A stretch of DNA of 64,000 bases. Source: Malus domestica (Eukaryota; Streptophyta; Magnoliopsida; Rosales; Rosaceae). Every line of letters begins with the position of its first letter. The stretch's first letter is position 1. The notes below the pieces were generated by a model that saw only the letters and a program-made list of their open reading frames with translations, did no database searches and was not told the DNA's origin. Positions 1 through 8,807 of this stretch are shown here, piece after piece. The stretch spans positions 28,511,501-28,575,500 of the forward strand of contig NC_091661.1 in assembly GCF_042453785.1 (NCBI RefSeq), given 5' to 3'. A program made the position numbers and the translations under genes.

Positions 1-2193
1 CTCGCCAAGAAAGTCTATGACAACCAAAGGGTGATCGAACACTTCGATTGCCATGCTTGGATTACAGTGTCTCAGACGTACAAGGTGGAGGATCTTCTGA
101 GGCAGATGGTAATGCAATTCTACAAGGCCAGGAAGGAATATACCCCGGAGGGCATTGACACAATGGAAAAAGAATCTTTAATTAGAAAATCAAGAGAATT
201 ACTGCAGCAAAAGAGGTACGTGATTGTGTTTGATGATGTATGGAAAGTAGAATTTTGGGAGGCGATAGAACATGCTTTGCTGGATAATAAAGGGGGAAGA
301 ATAGTGATCACCACGAGGATTAAAGATGTTGCTGATTTTTGCAAAAAGTCTTCTTATGTTCATATTTACCGTTTGCAACCTCTGCCTCCAATCAAGGCAT
401 GGGAATTGTTTTGTAGAAGGGCATTTCAATACGAATTGGAGGGGAACTGCCCTGCAGATTTGAAAGATTTGTCTCTTGAATTCGTTAGAAAGTGCGAAGG
501 ATTGCCTTTGGCAATTGTTTCCATAGGTGGTCTGCTGTCAACAAAAGTTAAAGTTGTGTCTGAATGGCAGAAGTTATACGATAGCTTAAGTTCAGAGTTA
601 GAAAGCAATCCCCACCTTACAAGCCTCACAAGAATTCTATCCTTCAGCTATCATCATCTACCGTATCACCTCAAATCATGTGTCTTATACTTTGGCATCT
701 TTCCCGAGGACTACTCAATTAGTTGCATAAGACTAGCTCGGTTGTGGATCGCTGAAGGCTTTGTGAAACCGAAGAGGGGCAAGACACTAGAAGAGGTTGC
801 AGAGGAATACTTGACTGAACTGATACATAGAAGCCTGGTGCAAGTGTCACAGGTTTGGATCGATGGGAAAGCTAAAAGCTGTCGAGTCCATGATCTGATG
901 CGCGAAGTGCTCCTTAGAAAAGCGGTGGATTCAAATTTCTGTCATGTGTTATCAGAAAATGAGTCAACAATAAAGCCAATAACTCGACGCCTCTTGATAG
1001 ACAGCATGCCCTATGATGCCTTGGGAATAATTGAACAATCTCGCATTCGTTCTTTATTTACTTTCAACCAAGAACAATGGCCCGAGTCTTTTCTCAGTAC
1101 ACTGAGTGGAAACTTTAAACTTATGAAAATATTGGATTTTGGAGATGCTCCCCTGAATCATCTTCCGAAGTATGTGGGAGATTTGCATCTCTTGAAGTAC
1201 TTAAGCCTAAGGAATACAAAGGTGAAGTTGCTTCCAGAGTCCATATGTAATCTGCAAAACTTAGAAACACTGGATTTAAAACAGTCTCTGGTATATGAAA
1301 TACCAGCCAAGATCAATAAGCTTCTAAGGTTGCGACATCTTTTGGCCCATTATACTGACTCCAGCTCAAGGTTCAGGATGATCAGTAACGAACGAGGAGT
1401 GAAAATACATGATGGTATTGGATGCTTACAAGCTTTACAACAGTTATACCATGTGGAAACAAATCATGGCGGAATCAACCTAATCAAAGCATTGGAAAAG
1501 TTGAGGCAGCTGCGAAAGTTGGGCCTGAAAAACTTGAAACGTGAATATGGACGAGCTCTATGTGCTTCGATTGAAAAGATGAACCACCTTGAATCTCTAG
1601 AAGTAAGCACAATAAGCGAAGATGAAGTCCTTGACCTGCAATCCATTTCAACTCCACCCGAATCTATTCGGTTTCTCTACTTGAAGGGGCCTCTAGAGAA
1701 GTTGCCAAGTTGGATTCCAAAGCTTCAACGACTTGTCAGGCTACGAATTTTTTGGTCAAGGTTGACAGATGCCCCACTGAAAGCTCTTCAAAACCTTCCT
1801 AATTTGGTAGAGCTTGGGTTCTCATTCAACGCATATGATGGTGTGCAACTGCATTTTGAGGGAGGCTTTAAGGAACTCAGGGTGTTAAAACTCAAGCACT
1901 TGCCCAGACTAAACTCATTGATCATAGACAATGGGGCTATGCCTCTTCTCCGAGAGCTACAAATTGGGCCTTCCCCACAACTGAAGGAGGTGCCCTCTGG
2001 CATCCAGCACCTGAGAAATCTAAGCTCTCTTAGATTTGTTGACATGCCAAAAGAGTTCCGACAACATATGGATCCAAATAATGGCCAACATTATTGGATT
2101 GTCGAACATATACAAGATGTTCTTTTTAGTTACAAGTTGGGACAAAGATGCGATGTATATGAAACTCACGCCCTGCGTGATTCCAACCTGTGA
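1..2193 (+). CDS. CC-NB-ARC-LRR disease resistance protein, RPM1-like (copy 1, 5' end outside window)
   Basis: This is an intracellular immune receptor of the CNL class. The reading frame is open from base 1 (LAKKVYD, just after the P-loop) to a TGA at 2191-2193, about 730 residues. Visible motifs in order: RNBS-A (FDCHAWITVSQ, about residue 15), kinase-2 (VIVFDDVW, about 75), RNBS-B (GGRIVITTR), GLPL (GLPLAIVSIGG, about 167), RNBS-D (CVLYFGIFPEDYS) and an MHD-type motif written as VHDL (about 296). Leucine-rich repeats follow to the C-terminus. The coiled coil and P-loop must lie left of the window. It is a diverged paralogue of the three NLR copies further right, which resemble one another more closely. 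No break is seen in the visible part, so it is probably functional. NLRs of this type hydrolyse or exchange ATP in the NB-ARC and sense effectors or guarded host proteins; the ligand cannot be told from sequence. Confidence 0.93.
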   Translation, partial: LAKKVYDNQRVIEHFDCHAWITVSQTYKVEDLLRQMVMQFYKARKEYTPEGIDTMEKESLIRKSRELLQQKRYVIVFDDVWKVEFWEAIEHALLDNKGGRIVITTRIKDVADFCKKSSYVHIYRLQPLPPIKAWELFCRRAFQYELEGNCPADLKDLSLEFVRKCEGLPLAIVSIGGLLSTKVKVVSEWQKLYDSLSSELESNPHLTSLTRILSFSYHHLPYHLKSCVLYFGIFPEDYSISCIRLARLWIAEGFVKPKRGKTLEEVAEEYLTELIHRSLVQVSQVWIDGKAKSCRVHDLMREVLLRKAVDSNFCHVLSENESTIKPITRRLLIDSMPYDALGIIEQSRIRSLFTFNQEQWPESFLSTLSGNFKLMKILDFGDAPLNHLPKYVGDLHLLKYLSLRNTKVKLLPESICNLQNLETLDLKQSLVYEIPAKINKLLRLRHLLAHYTDSSSRFRMISNERGVKIHDGIGCLQALQQLYHVETNHGGINLIKALEKLRQLRKLGLKNLKREYGRALCASIEKMNHLESLEVSTISEDEVLDLQSISTPPESIRFLYLKGPLEKLPSWIPKLQRLVRLRIFWSRLTDAPLKALQNLPNLVELGFSFNAYDGVQLHFEGGFKELRVLKLKHLPRLNSLIIDNGAMPLLRELQIGPSPQLKEVPSGIQHLRNLSSLRFVDMPKEFRQHMDPNNGQHYWIVEHIQDVLFSYKLGQRCDVYETHALRDSNL

Positions 2194-3504
2194 AAGCATA
2201 TCTACATGTGAGTTTTAATCCCAGAACACCCCATATAACTCGCAAGGCTTAAATGAAATCGCCAAATGTCATTGTTGACACGATCTGTGATATTCTTTAG
2301 TATTATCAACTGTTATAGATGTTTGCTTTGTATGAAAACAAAAAATAAAAACTTCATTCATGTTTGTGAGGATTTGATTGTGTTTGAGCAGGCAACATTG
2401 ATTATTTCTCACAACCCAGACAAGTGTTTGGCTAATTATTTCTCACACTATCTAATCAAATGAAGGGCTAGGAGTTTCAGTTTGAGTGACGGTCCTAAAT
2501 CATTTCTTTCGTTCCAGACATGTTTCTGAATTTGAAGCATTAAACTTTTACTCAGCACACAAGCATTGTGCGTAAGATTTTTTTCAGTTGAAAGGCTTCA
2601 CGGCAAGCCTACCACAGGTCTCCGAGGATAATCATAGGAAACTTGCGAGGTTGAATATCATTTGCAACCCAGCTAGCAGAAACAAAAGAGTCCCTTCTCC
2701 AGTACCAAGCTTAGCTAGAAGTCGAGGTTTTTGCCACATGAATTAATTACGTAAAATGAAACAAATTAAAACTGAATTATGCTTGGTTAGTGATGGATGG
2801 CAGATTCAAATCAAAGAGAAGCAGTTATATATGTTAATGGAAGATCAGAGCAAAACGCATGGCTTAAACTTCATTGTTTTACATCTGCAACCGTATCAGA
2901 AAGAACACAAAAGTAAGCATACATAAAGTGTGTTAATACCTGATTGAATAAGTTAATGAAAAAGTAGCAGAAGCAGTTGTATTCTTTGTGATTGATAAGT
3001 CTCTACTCATCTACTGTACAGAAGCAAAACTTCCAAGAGATGTATGATAGAGATTTTAACACATGTTCAGGAATTGGTATAAACAATTTACGAGTTTTTG
3101 AATTATTTAACTTAATTAGCTCTAAGAACTATGTTGGAGCAGTTATGTTTTTATTTAATATATGTATATATATATATTTATGATTTGTTTTATTAGAAAC
3201 ATTAAATATATATAACTGTTATTAGGAGTAATTTTTATTTGTAAATATATTGGAGACATTGTCAATTAGGAGTAATTTCCCTTCTTAATTATATAGGAGA
3301 CGTGAGGAAGTTTATTACTTCAACAAATTTGATATGCCTTCTCTAAATAGAGTAGAAGATCACGTCCACCTCCATATATAATCTATCCGTTTTGATTTTT
3401 ACGTTTTGGTTTATTCCGGATTTCTAGTCCTTAATTTATAAATCCTTCAACCTCTATTTCTTTACTTTGTATATAAATACAAGTCCTGAGTATCGATAAA
3501 AAAA

Positions 3505-3565
<61 letters not shown>

Positions 3566-4578
3566 ACTATAAGCTGTTAAATAAATAATTTTTGAAATTA
3601 AGTTTTGAGAGCAACATATTGAAAGGGTGCAAGTTTGAAGGTTCTTCCATTGTGCAAGGAAGAACCTTATCAGAAGAAGGTTATAGGCTGTTTTATCCTG
3701 GGGACGACATAGTGTTTGTGAACTGCTTGCACACTTTGGGCAGAGCTGCGATAAAGAGAGCGACTTAGTCTGCGACTCATCCTAAGAATCATTCATCACT
3801 CAAGGCTTTTACATTTTCCGGGTAACTTCATTCATTTCTATTTCAGTTTTCAACAAACTACATTAATTTGACAAAACTAAATTCTATTGTACGTGACTTA
3901 AACAAATATATCAAATGAGAATTGGCTTACAGAAATAGTGATTTAACTAAACAAAACAAGTAAATGTAGAAACTTAAGATAATAGAAATAATTGAAGAAA
4001 ATTAGATTGACAAGGCACTAGAGTTCGACCTTTACCAACAACACTCCTACGTAGCTCTTCCAATTGCTTAAGTAATCGAAAACACACATGCTTTGAAGGT
4101 TGAGTTTTTCCTTATGTAGTTTTACTTGTGACATTCAAGCTAAAACGCATACCACTACATGCAATTCATCCATGACATTGAGATTAAATATAAACATGAG
4201 TGATTTATTAATCTTGGTGAAAATCCTTTTAATAAACCATGTAATCCCTAAAAGTATGATATTTACCTTAGGAGAAATTACAATCCTCAATCACAAGAAG
4301 CATAACCAATTTTAACGTGACATTCGTTCAAAATTACATCCGATGACTGTTCTAAGCATCCTAATGGTGATCAAGTATCAAGGCACATATATAGTTTAAT
4401 TTAATGATTGAAAATATCAAAGCAAACATTTAATAATACTTAAGCAATTAAAAGAGAAATCTACGTATTCATGTTGAGGCTCATGGCTTCACTCTAGTGA
4501 AAGAAAATTAATTATACATACTTATCTAAAAACATAAGAAATTATCCATAAAAAATCAAGGAAAGAATACAACCTTTA
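2194..4578. other. Intergenic region 3' of NLR copy 1
   Basis: This AT-rich non-coding stretch has no ORF with recognisable homology. It holds the AT/AG microsatellite at 3507-3565 and a perfect 11-bp hairpin at 3638-3668 (AAGGTTCTTCC, 9-nt loop). The first few hundred bases are presumably the NLR 3' UTR. I see no other gene. Confidence 0.5.
3507..3565. repeat. Compound microsatellite (AT)n(AG)n
   Basis: About 18 AT units run directly into about 11 AG units. It is a simple-sequence repeat and probably length-polymorphic. Confidence 0.95.
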
Positions 4579-5466
4579 GGCCATCTCCAACCGATGGCTG
4601 GCCAGAGGACTCGTTTAAGCCCTTTGGCCCTCCAAGATTCTCCAAGATATTAATATTTTAATGAACAGTACAAGGCCATATTTGCCTCCGTCTCCAACCG
4701 AGGACCAGAGGGCTCGTTTTAGCCCTTTCACAAAAAACCGTCTCCAACCGAGGGTCAAAGGGCTATAGGGCCAAACATAATTTATTATTTAAAAACTACA
4801 ACTTAAACGTTTTTAAATGTTTTTAAAAATGTTGTTTAAGTTTCATGTTGTATAATTTTTATGTTGCTTAATGTTATTTAATGTTGTTTCATGTTACTTA
4901 ATTTAATTTAATGTTGTATAATAACTTAGGAAGTTATAGGAAAAAAATAGAATTTAAAAAAAATATGAAACAAATTTTGTGAAATAGAAGTTATAGGAAA
5001 AAAAAAGAATTTAAAAAAAATATGAAATAAATTTTGTGAAATAGAAGTTATAGGAGAAAATAGAAGTTATATCAAAAATTTTGTAAATAAAAAAAATAAT
5101 AAAACTGTAAAATAAAAAAACAAATGCAACAGCTAGCCGTTGCATTTGAATTTTTTCTTAAAAAATCATGTCGGTTATAACCGACAGGAATACATGCTAT
5201 TATTTAATATAAATGTATTACTGTCGGTTTATTTAGTATAAATGTATTACATAACCGACAGTAATACATTTATATTAAATAAAAGCATGTATTTCTGTCA
5301 GTTATAACCGACAGAAATAACAAAACATTAAAAAAAATAGCCAGCCCTCTCCGATTCCGTAGGACCCTCCCAGATTCCAAAGCCCTCTGGCCTAACCCTC
5401 AGTTGGAGACGGTTTTCAGGTTATTTTCGGTCCTCTGGCCCTCTGAACCTTTTGTTGGAGATGACC
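4579..5466. mobile_element. Tourist-like (PIF/Harbinger-type) non-autonomous DNA transposon, 888 bp
   Basis: Imperfect terminal inverted repeats GGCCATCTCCAACC (left) and its near-complement TTGGAGATGACC (right) are bounded by a 3-bp TTA direct repeat at 4576-4578 and 5467-5469. The TTA duplication and GG-starting termini fit PIF/Harbinger. Subterminal copies of the CTCCAACCGAGG motif recur inside (about 4690 and 4741). There is no transposase ORF. A nested palindrome at 5169-5315 is built from TGTCGGTTATAACCGACA units and could fold into a long hairpin. Confidence 0.8.
5169..5315. repeat. Long internal palindrome in the Tourist-like element
   Basis: The motif TGTCGGTTATAACCGACA is itself a palindrome. 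It recurs at both ends, with ATACATTTATATTAAATA-type arms in inverted order between. The arms pair over most of about 147 bp, so transcripts would fold into a strong hairpin. It may be a nested small element or an ordinary subterminal fold-back. Confidence 0.7.
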
Positions 5467-5929
5467 TTATTTACAAGAATTATTCCTGCTGAGCTGCTTC
5501 CACCCTCCTCTCTCTGCCTTTGCTCTCTTCTTCTACTGTGCCTTCCGTCCGTCTCCCTGCTTCTCTTCTGTTTTTCCTCGTCTGTTTCGTGCCCTTCCTT
5601 CAACCAAATGCAGCTATCTGCTTTTTCCCGGCCACAAAGGCCCAGTGGAAGACAAGTCAAATTTCACTTCGGTAGTGGGATTGGCAAGGCAAAGCACAAA
5701 GTGCCCGTTCTTTTTCTTTTTTCTCCACTTGCCGTGTCCCAGCTTGGAAAATTCCAAAAACGTTCGGTCATTCCCAGTTGCCAAAGCAGGTTGGAGCTTT
5801 TGAACTCTTCTTCCGCTTTCTGCGCACACCCACTACCTCACAATTACAACTTTATTAGCCAATCTAATATTATATCTTTAATTGCTTACCATGTCCTCTT
5901 CCAATTGACAAGTGACACAAAGTTTCTAT
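5467..5929. other. Non-coding, pyrimidine-rich stretch
   Basis: An open frame of 166 codons exists on the plus strand (5452-5952), but its composition is low-complexity (CT-rich) and it matches no family I know. Part of it could be 5' leader-like sequence of a lost gene. No gene is called. Confidence 0.4.
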
Positions 5930-6212
5930 GGAAATTAATAAAAAATGTTTGAAAATTTTGACTTTTAACGAAAATAACACAAATGTGTTGTAAGTGAATA
6001 ATATCCAATATTGACTTTTTAAAGTAAAAAGGAAAATTTTGAAATAGGTCCAGTTTTATAGGCCTACTTTTAAAATAGATTCAATTTTTAGTGACTTTTA
6101 ACTTTTGAAATAAGTCAAATTTTTTATTACTTTGAACCCATATCAAAATACCTCAAGTAAAAATGTGATTTTCCATTAAAATGAACCGTACCAAAAGTGT
6201 TTTGTTGAAACT
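5930..6212. mobile_element. MITE, GGAAAACTAATGAAAA family, copy with internal insertion
   Basis: The left end (ggaaattaataaaaaatg, then TTTGAAAATTTTGACTTTTA) and right end (TTTTCCATTAAAATGAACCG onward) match the copies at 8268, 55329 and 62895. About 130 bp between the halves is absent from those copies, so this copy seems to hold a smaller nested insertion (about 6031-6160). Confidence 0.6.
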
Positions 6213-6568
6213 TACTTCTTATTTTTAGAACTCATAGAGGAGGAAAAGGAGAGAGAGTGGCGGAAAGAAAATGTGGAAATAATTTCCACAATTAGTTTTC
6301 TATGTTTGCACACTTCCAATAATTTTCATCACTCAATTCTCACATCAAGGGAAACATAATCATGATCACAAACATAATCATGAAGTTTCCTCATCATTTT
6401 ATTTATTTATTTAGCCGAAAGCTGGTCCTAGAAACACAACATGGCAAAAATATCACAAATACTTAAAACTTTCAACTAAACTAAACAAGAAAACAAAAAT
6501 AAAAAGGCGAAATATATAGAAAAAATATTGGTTCATCAACATACGCACTAAAGTTGCTTTCATCTATA

Positions 6569-6749
6569 AAATCTAAGAGCTCTTAGATATATTAACATGC
6601 CGAAACAATTCATCGAGATGTGAATCCGAAAAATGGCCAGTGTTATTGGACTGTTGAGCTTATACGAACGACATGTTATTTGTATTTACAAGCGTGGGAC
6701 GAGATGCTGCACACACGAGATTCACAACCTGCATGATTCCAGCTTGTGA
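6569..6749 (+). pseudogene. NLR relic: 3' terminal coding end of an RPM1-like gene
   Basis: The stretch aligns base by base with the last 190 or so bases of NLR copy 1, from aaatctaag through ACATGCC and TGGCCA to GATTCCAGCTTGTGA. The same landmarks occur in the same order and spacing. An in-frame stop follows the PKQFIEM stretch and no upstream LRR sequence is present, so only a tail survives. It marks a fifth, now lost member of the NLR cluster between copies 1 and 2. Confidence 0.8.
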
Positions 6750-7217
6750 AGGCGCACAGGCGAGTCCTACTTAACACCAGAATACCCTGCACCCTGCACT
6801 TCAGGATGCCGCAGTGAAATGATCAAATTTCATTTTTTTTCCCTAGCTGCCATCACTTTATTCTTCTAGGAGATGCGACGATTGGTGAGGACTTATGTGG
6901 AACAGATTTATTGTAAACGTGGCATCCCAATTTAATAATATAATGCCACATGACATTGTCTTATTGAACTGAGGCGCAACAGTGATGGTGAACTCATTTC
7001 ATGTAAGTTGCTATTATTGTTGGGTGTCCTTACGCAAATTTTTCAAGACAAGGTGGATTTTTAACCAAAGATAGTTGTGTGGAAGCATGAAATATGAAAC
7101 CAATAAGCTAATACAACAAAATATGACAAGACAAATAATCCAAATTAACACAAGGATTTATACTGGTTCGACGTAAGCCTACGTCCAGTTCAAAGACGGC
7201 GAGAAAATTCGATTAAT

Positions 7218-7509
7218 TGTTAGATCCCATATCGCTGTGAGGAGTGGATCCTTTATGCCTTATATGTACATGCCCACCTCTATATAGCACGAAATCTTTT
7301 GGGAGCTCACTGACTTCGGGTTCCGTAGGAACTCCGAAGTTAAGCGAGAAAGGGGCTATAGTATTCCCAGGATGGGTGACCTACTGGAAGTTCTACTCGC
7401 GTAAGTTCTCATAAACAAAACCGTAAGGGCGTGATCGAAGCCCAAAATGAACAATATCGTACTACGGCGGAATCGAGCTCGGGATGTGATGGAGCCCAGG
7501 TCGAGGTCA
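7218..7509 (+). mobile_element. Solo LTR of a Cassandra-type TRIM retrotransposon carrying a 5S rRNA-like segment
   Basis: An LTR-like unit runs from TGTTAGATCCCATATCGC to GGTCGAGGTCA. It is bounded by a near-identical 5-bp direct repeat, ttaat (7213-7217) and ctaat (7510-7514). Bases 7306-7405 resemble plant 5S rRNA, including the internal control region words AACTCCGAAGTTAAGCG and AGGATGGGTGACCT. The downstream CAATATCGTACTACGGCGGA stretch also fits Cassandra LTRs. No second LTR or internal domain is seen nearby, so it looks like a solo LTR fossil. Family assignment rests on memory of Cassandra, which is widespread in Rosaceae. Confidence 0.8.
7306..7405 (+). other. 5S rRNA-like segment inside the Cassandra-type LTR
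   Basis: It keeps recognisable A-box (GAAGTTAAGCG) and C-box (AGGATGGGTGACC) pol III promoter words and the 5S-like order of elements. It is diverged and embedded in an LTR, so it is a retroelement part and not a host 5S rRNA gene. Confidence 0.75.
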
Positions 7510-7912
7510 CTAATAGTCAAAATGAAAATTACAAATTTAGTTCAACTCTCAAATCCCAAAATCCACATACACCCAATAACTCTCATTCATACAAAGAACA
7601 AATGGAGAATATGGAAACACATACCTAATCCCTTCTCCCAAAAGCCAGAAAAATTGTAGCACCAATATCTTGGATTGATTGATTACAAACAAAGGGAGTT
7701 ACAAACAAAAGGGAGAGTGCAACAGCTCTTCTTCAAATGGGAGAGCCGAATGCTCTCTCCTCTACTCACCTTCTTTTCTGCTGCTTCCACCCTCACACTC
7801 TACCGCTCTCCTCTACTTATCTCTCTGCAAGATCCAGCAAGGAAGATAAAGAGCACAACGATGAAAGCAACATTTTCTTCTCCGCCAACCAAAAATGCCG
7901 AAAGAAAAAAAG
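7510..7912. other. Non-coding stretch between the solo LTR and MITE
   Basis: Short overlapping ORFs of 60-120 codons occur in several frames without family resemblance. Nothing is supported as a gene. Confidence 0.4.
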
Positions 7913-8113
7913 GGAGGCAGATTCTCTGCCCTCCCACTTCCCATGCCCTCTTGTTTGTGTGGTCACGGTTAAGCAACGTCAATATTTTATATTACTATTT
8001 CTTTTTGTCTTATTATCTCTATAAAAAAAATAATATAAAATGTTGACGTGCCTTAACCGTGACCACACAAAATAGAAGGGCACGGGAAGTGGGAGGGCAG
8101 AGAATCTGCCTCC
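7913..8113. mobile_element. Mutator-type palindromic MITE, family M1 copy a (201 bp)
   Basis: Near-perfect fold-back: GGAGGCAGATTCTCTGCCCT at the left and its complement at the right, with arms of about 90 bp (including GTGGTCACGGTTAAG and its complement). The flanks gaaaaaaag (7904-7912) and gaaaaaaaa (8114-8122) are a 9-bp duplication with one mismatch, typical of Mutator-like elements. Sister copies lie at 29556 and 62484. Confidence 0.88.
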
Positions 8114-8267
8114 GAAAAAAAAATCAACCTTTTCTTTTTTGTTCTACAAACATCATCATTATGCCTCCTCATTATGTTCCCACATCATTATATCCCCTTT
8201 TTCTTATTCTATTTTTCTTGCTTTCGGCTTCTTTAACAAATGCAGCAATTGCTGCCAATTAAAACAA

Positions 8268-8421
8268 ACGAAAACTAATGAAAATAATTTGAAAATTTTG
8301 AGTTTTAACGAAAATAACAAAATAAAAAGTAAAGTAAATGGTACTAGAATTAACCTTTTAATGTAAAAATGTAATTTTTCGTTAACGTAAACAGTATCGG
8401 AAGTTTTTTTGTTAAAATTCT
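8268..8421. mobile_element. MITE, GGAAAACTAATGAAAA family
   Basis: It reads CGAAAACTAATGAAAATAAT, then GAAAATTTTGAGTTTTAACG, then TTTTTCGTTAACGTAAACAG, then GTTAAAATTC. Its ends are imperfect inverted repeats. The same order of words appears at 5930, 55329 and 62895. No coding capacity. Confidence 0.7.
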
Positions 8422-8807
8422 CAAACAAAGGAAAACCACCCGTGTCTTTCACATGGACCAAATAAACAAAACAACTTAATGGGCAATTGGGTCAATAAGT
8501 GGCCCACCACAATTTGGCACTAGATTCTCACCTTCGACAAAGTGAAAACAAAACCATTGGAAAAGCAATAGCCCATGTCTCAAGTTAATAAGAAAGGTAT
8601 CTATTTGCTTCAATGTTTCTGACTCTCTTGATACCAAAGCCATCTGCTTCCCATCGTTCATATTTCTTCCTGATTCTTGCATCCTCTTCTTTTTCAGATT
8701 TCGTTTCTCTACCTTTGCATCTCAATTTTCTCTGTTTTTCTAAACAACTGCTTGCTCACCCAAACCGAAAGGCACATTGCTTGGGGTTGTGGGGTTGCAC
8801 ATATTAT

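Noticed and set aside
5452-5952. 166-codon plus-strand ORF
   Set aside because: Low-complexity Leu/Ser/Cys-rich start from a CT tract, begins inside a MITE end, no family resemblance.
7306-7405. Possible genuine 5S rRNA gene
   Set aside because: Diverged from plant 5S, single copy and embedded in an LTR-like unit with its own target duplication.
8613-8807. 65-codon N-terminal extension of NLR copy 2
   Set aside because: Not conserved in copies 3 and 4, which start at the same MAE(Q/L)IVCF; probably untranslated leader.
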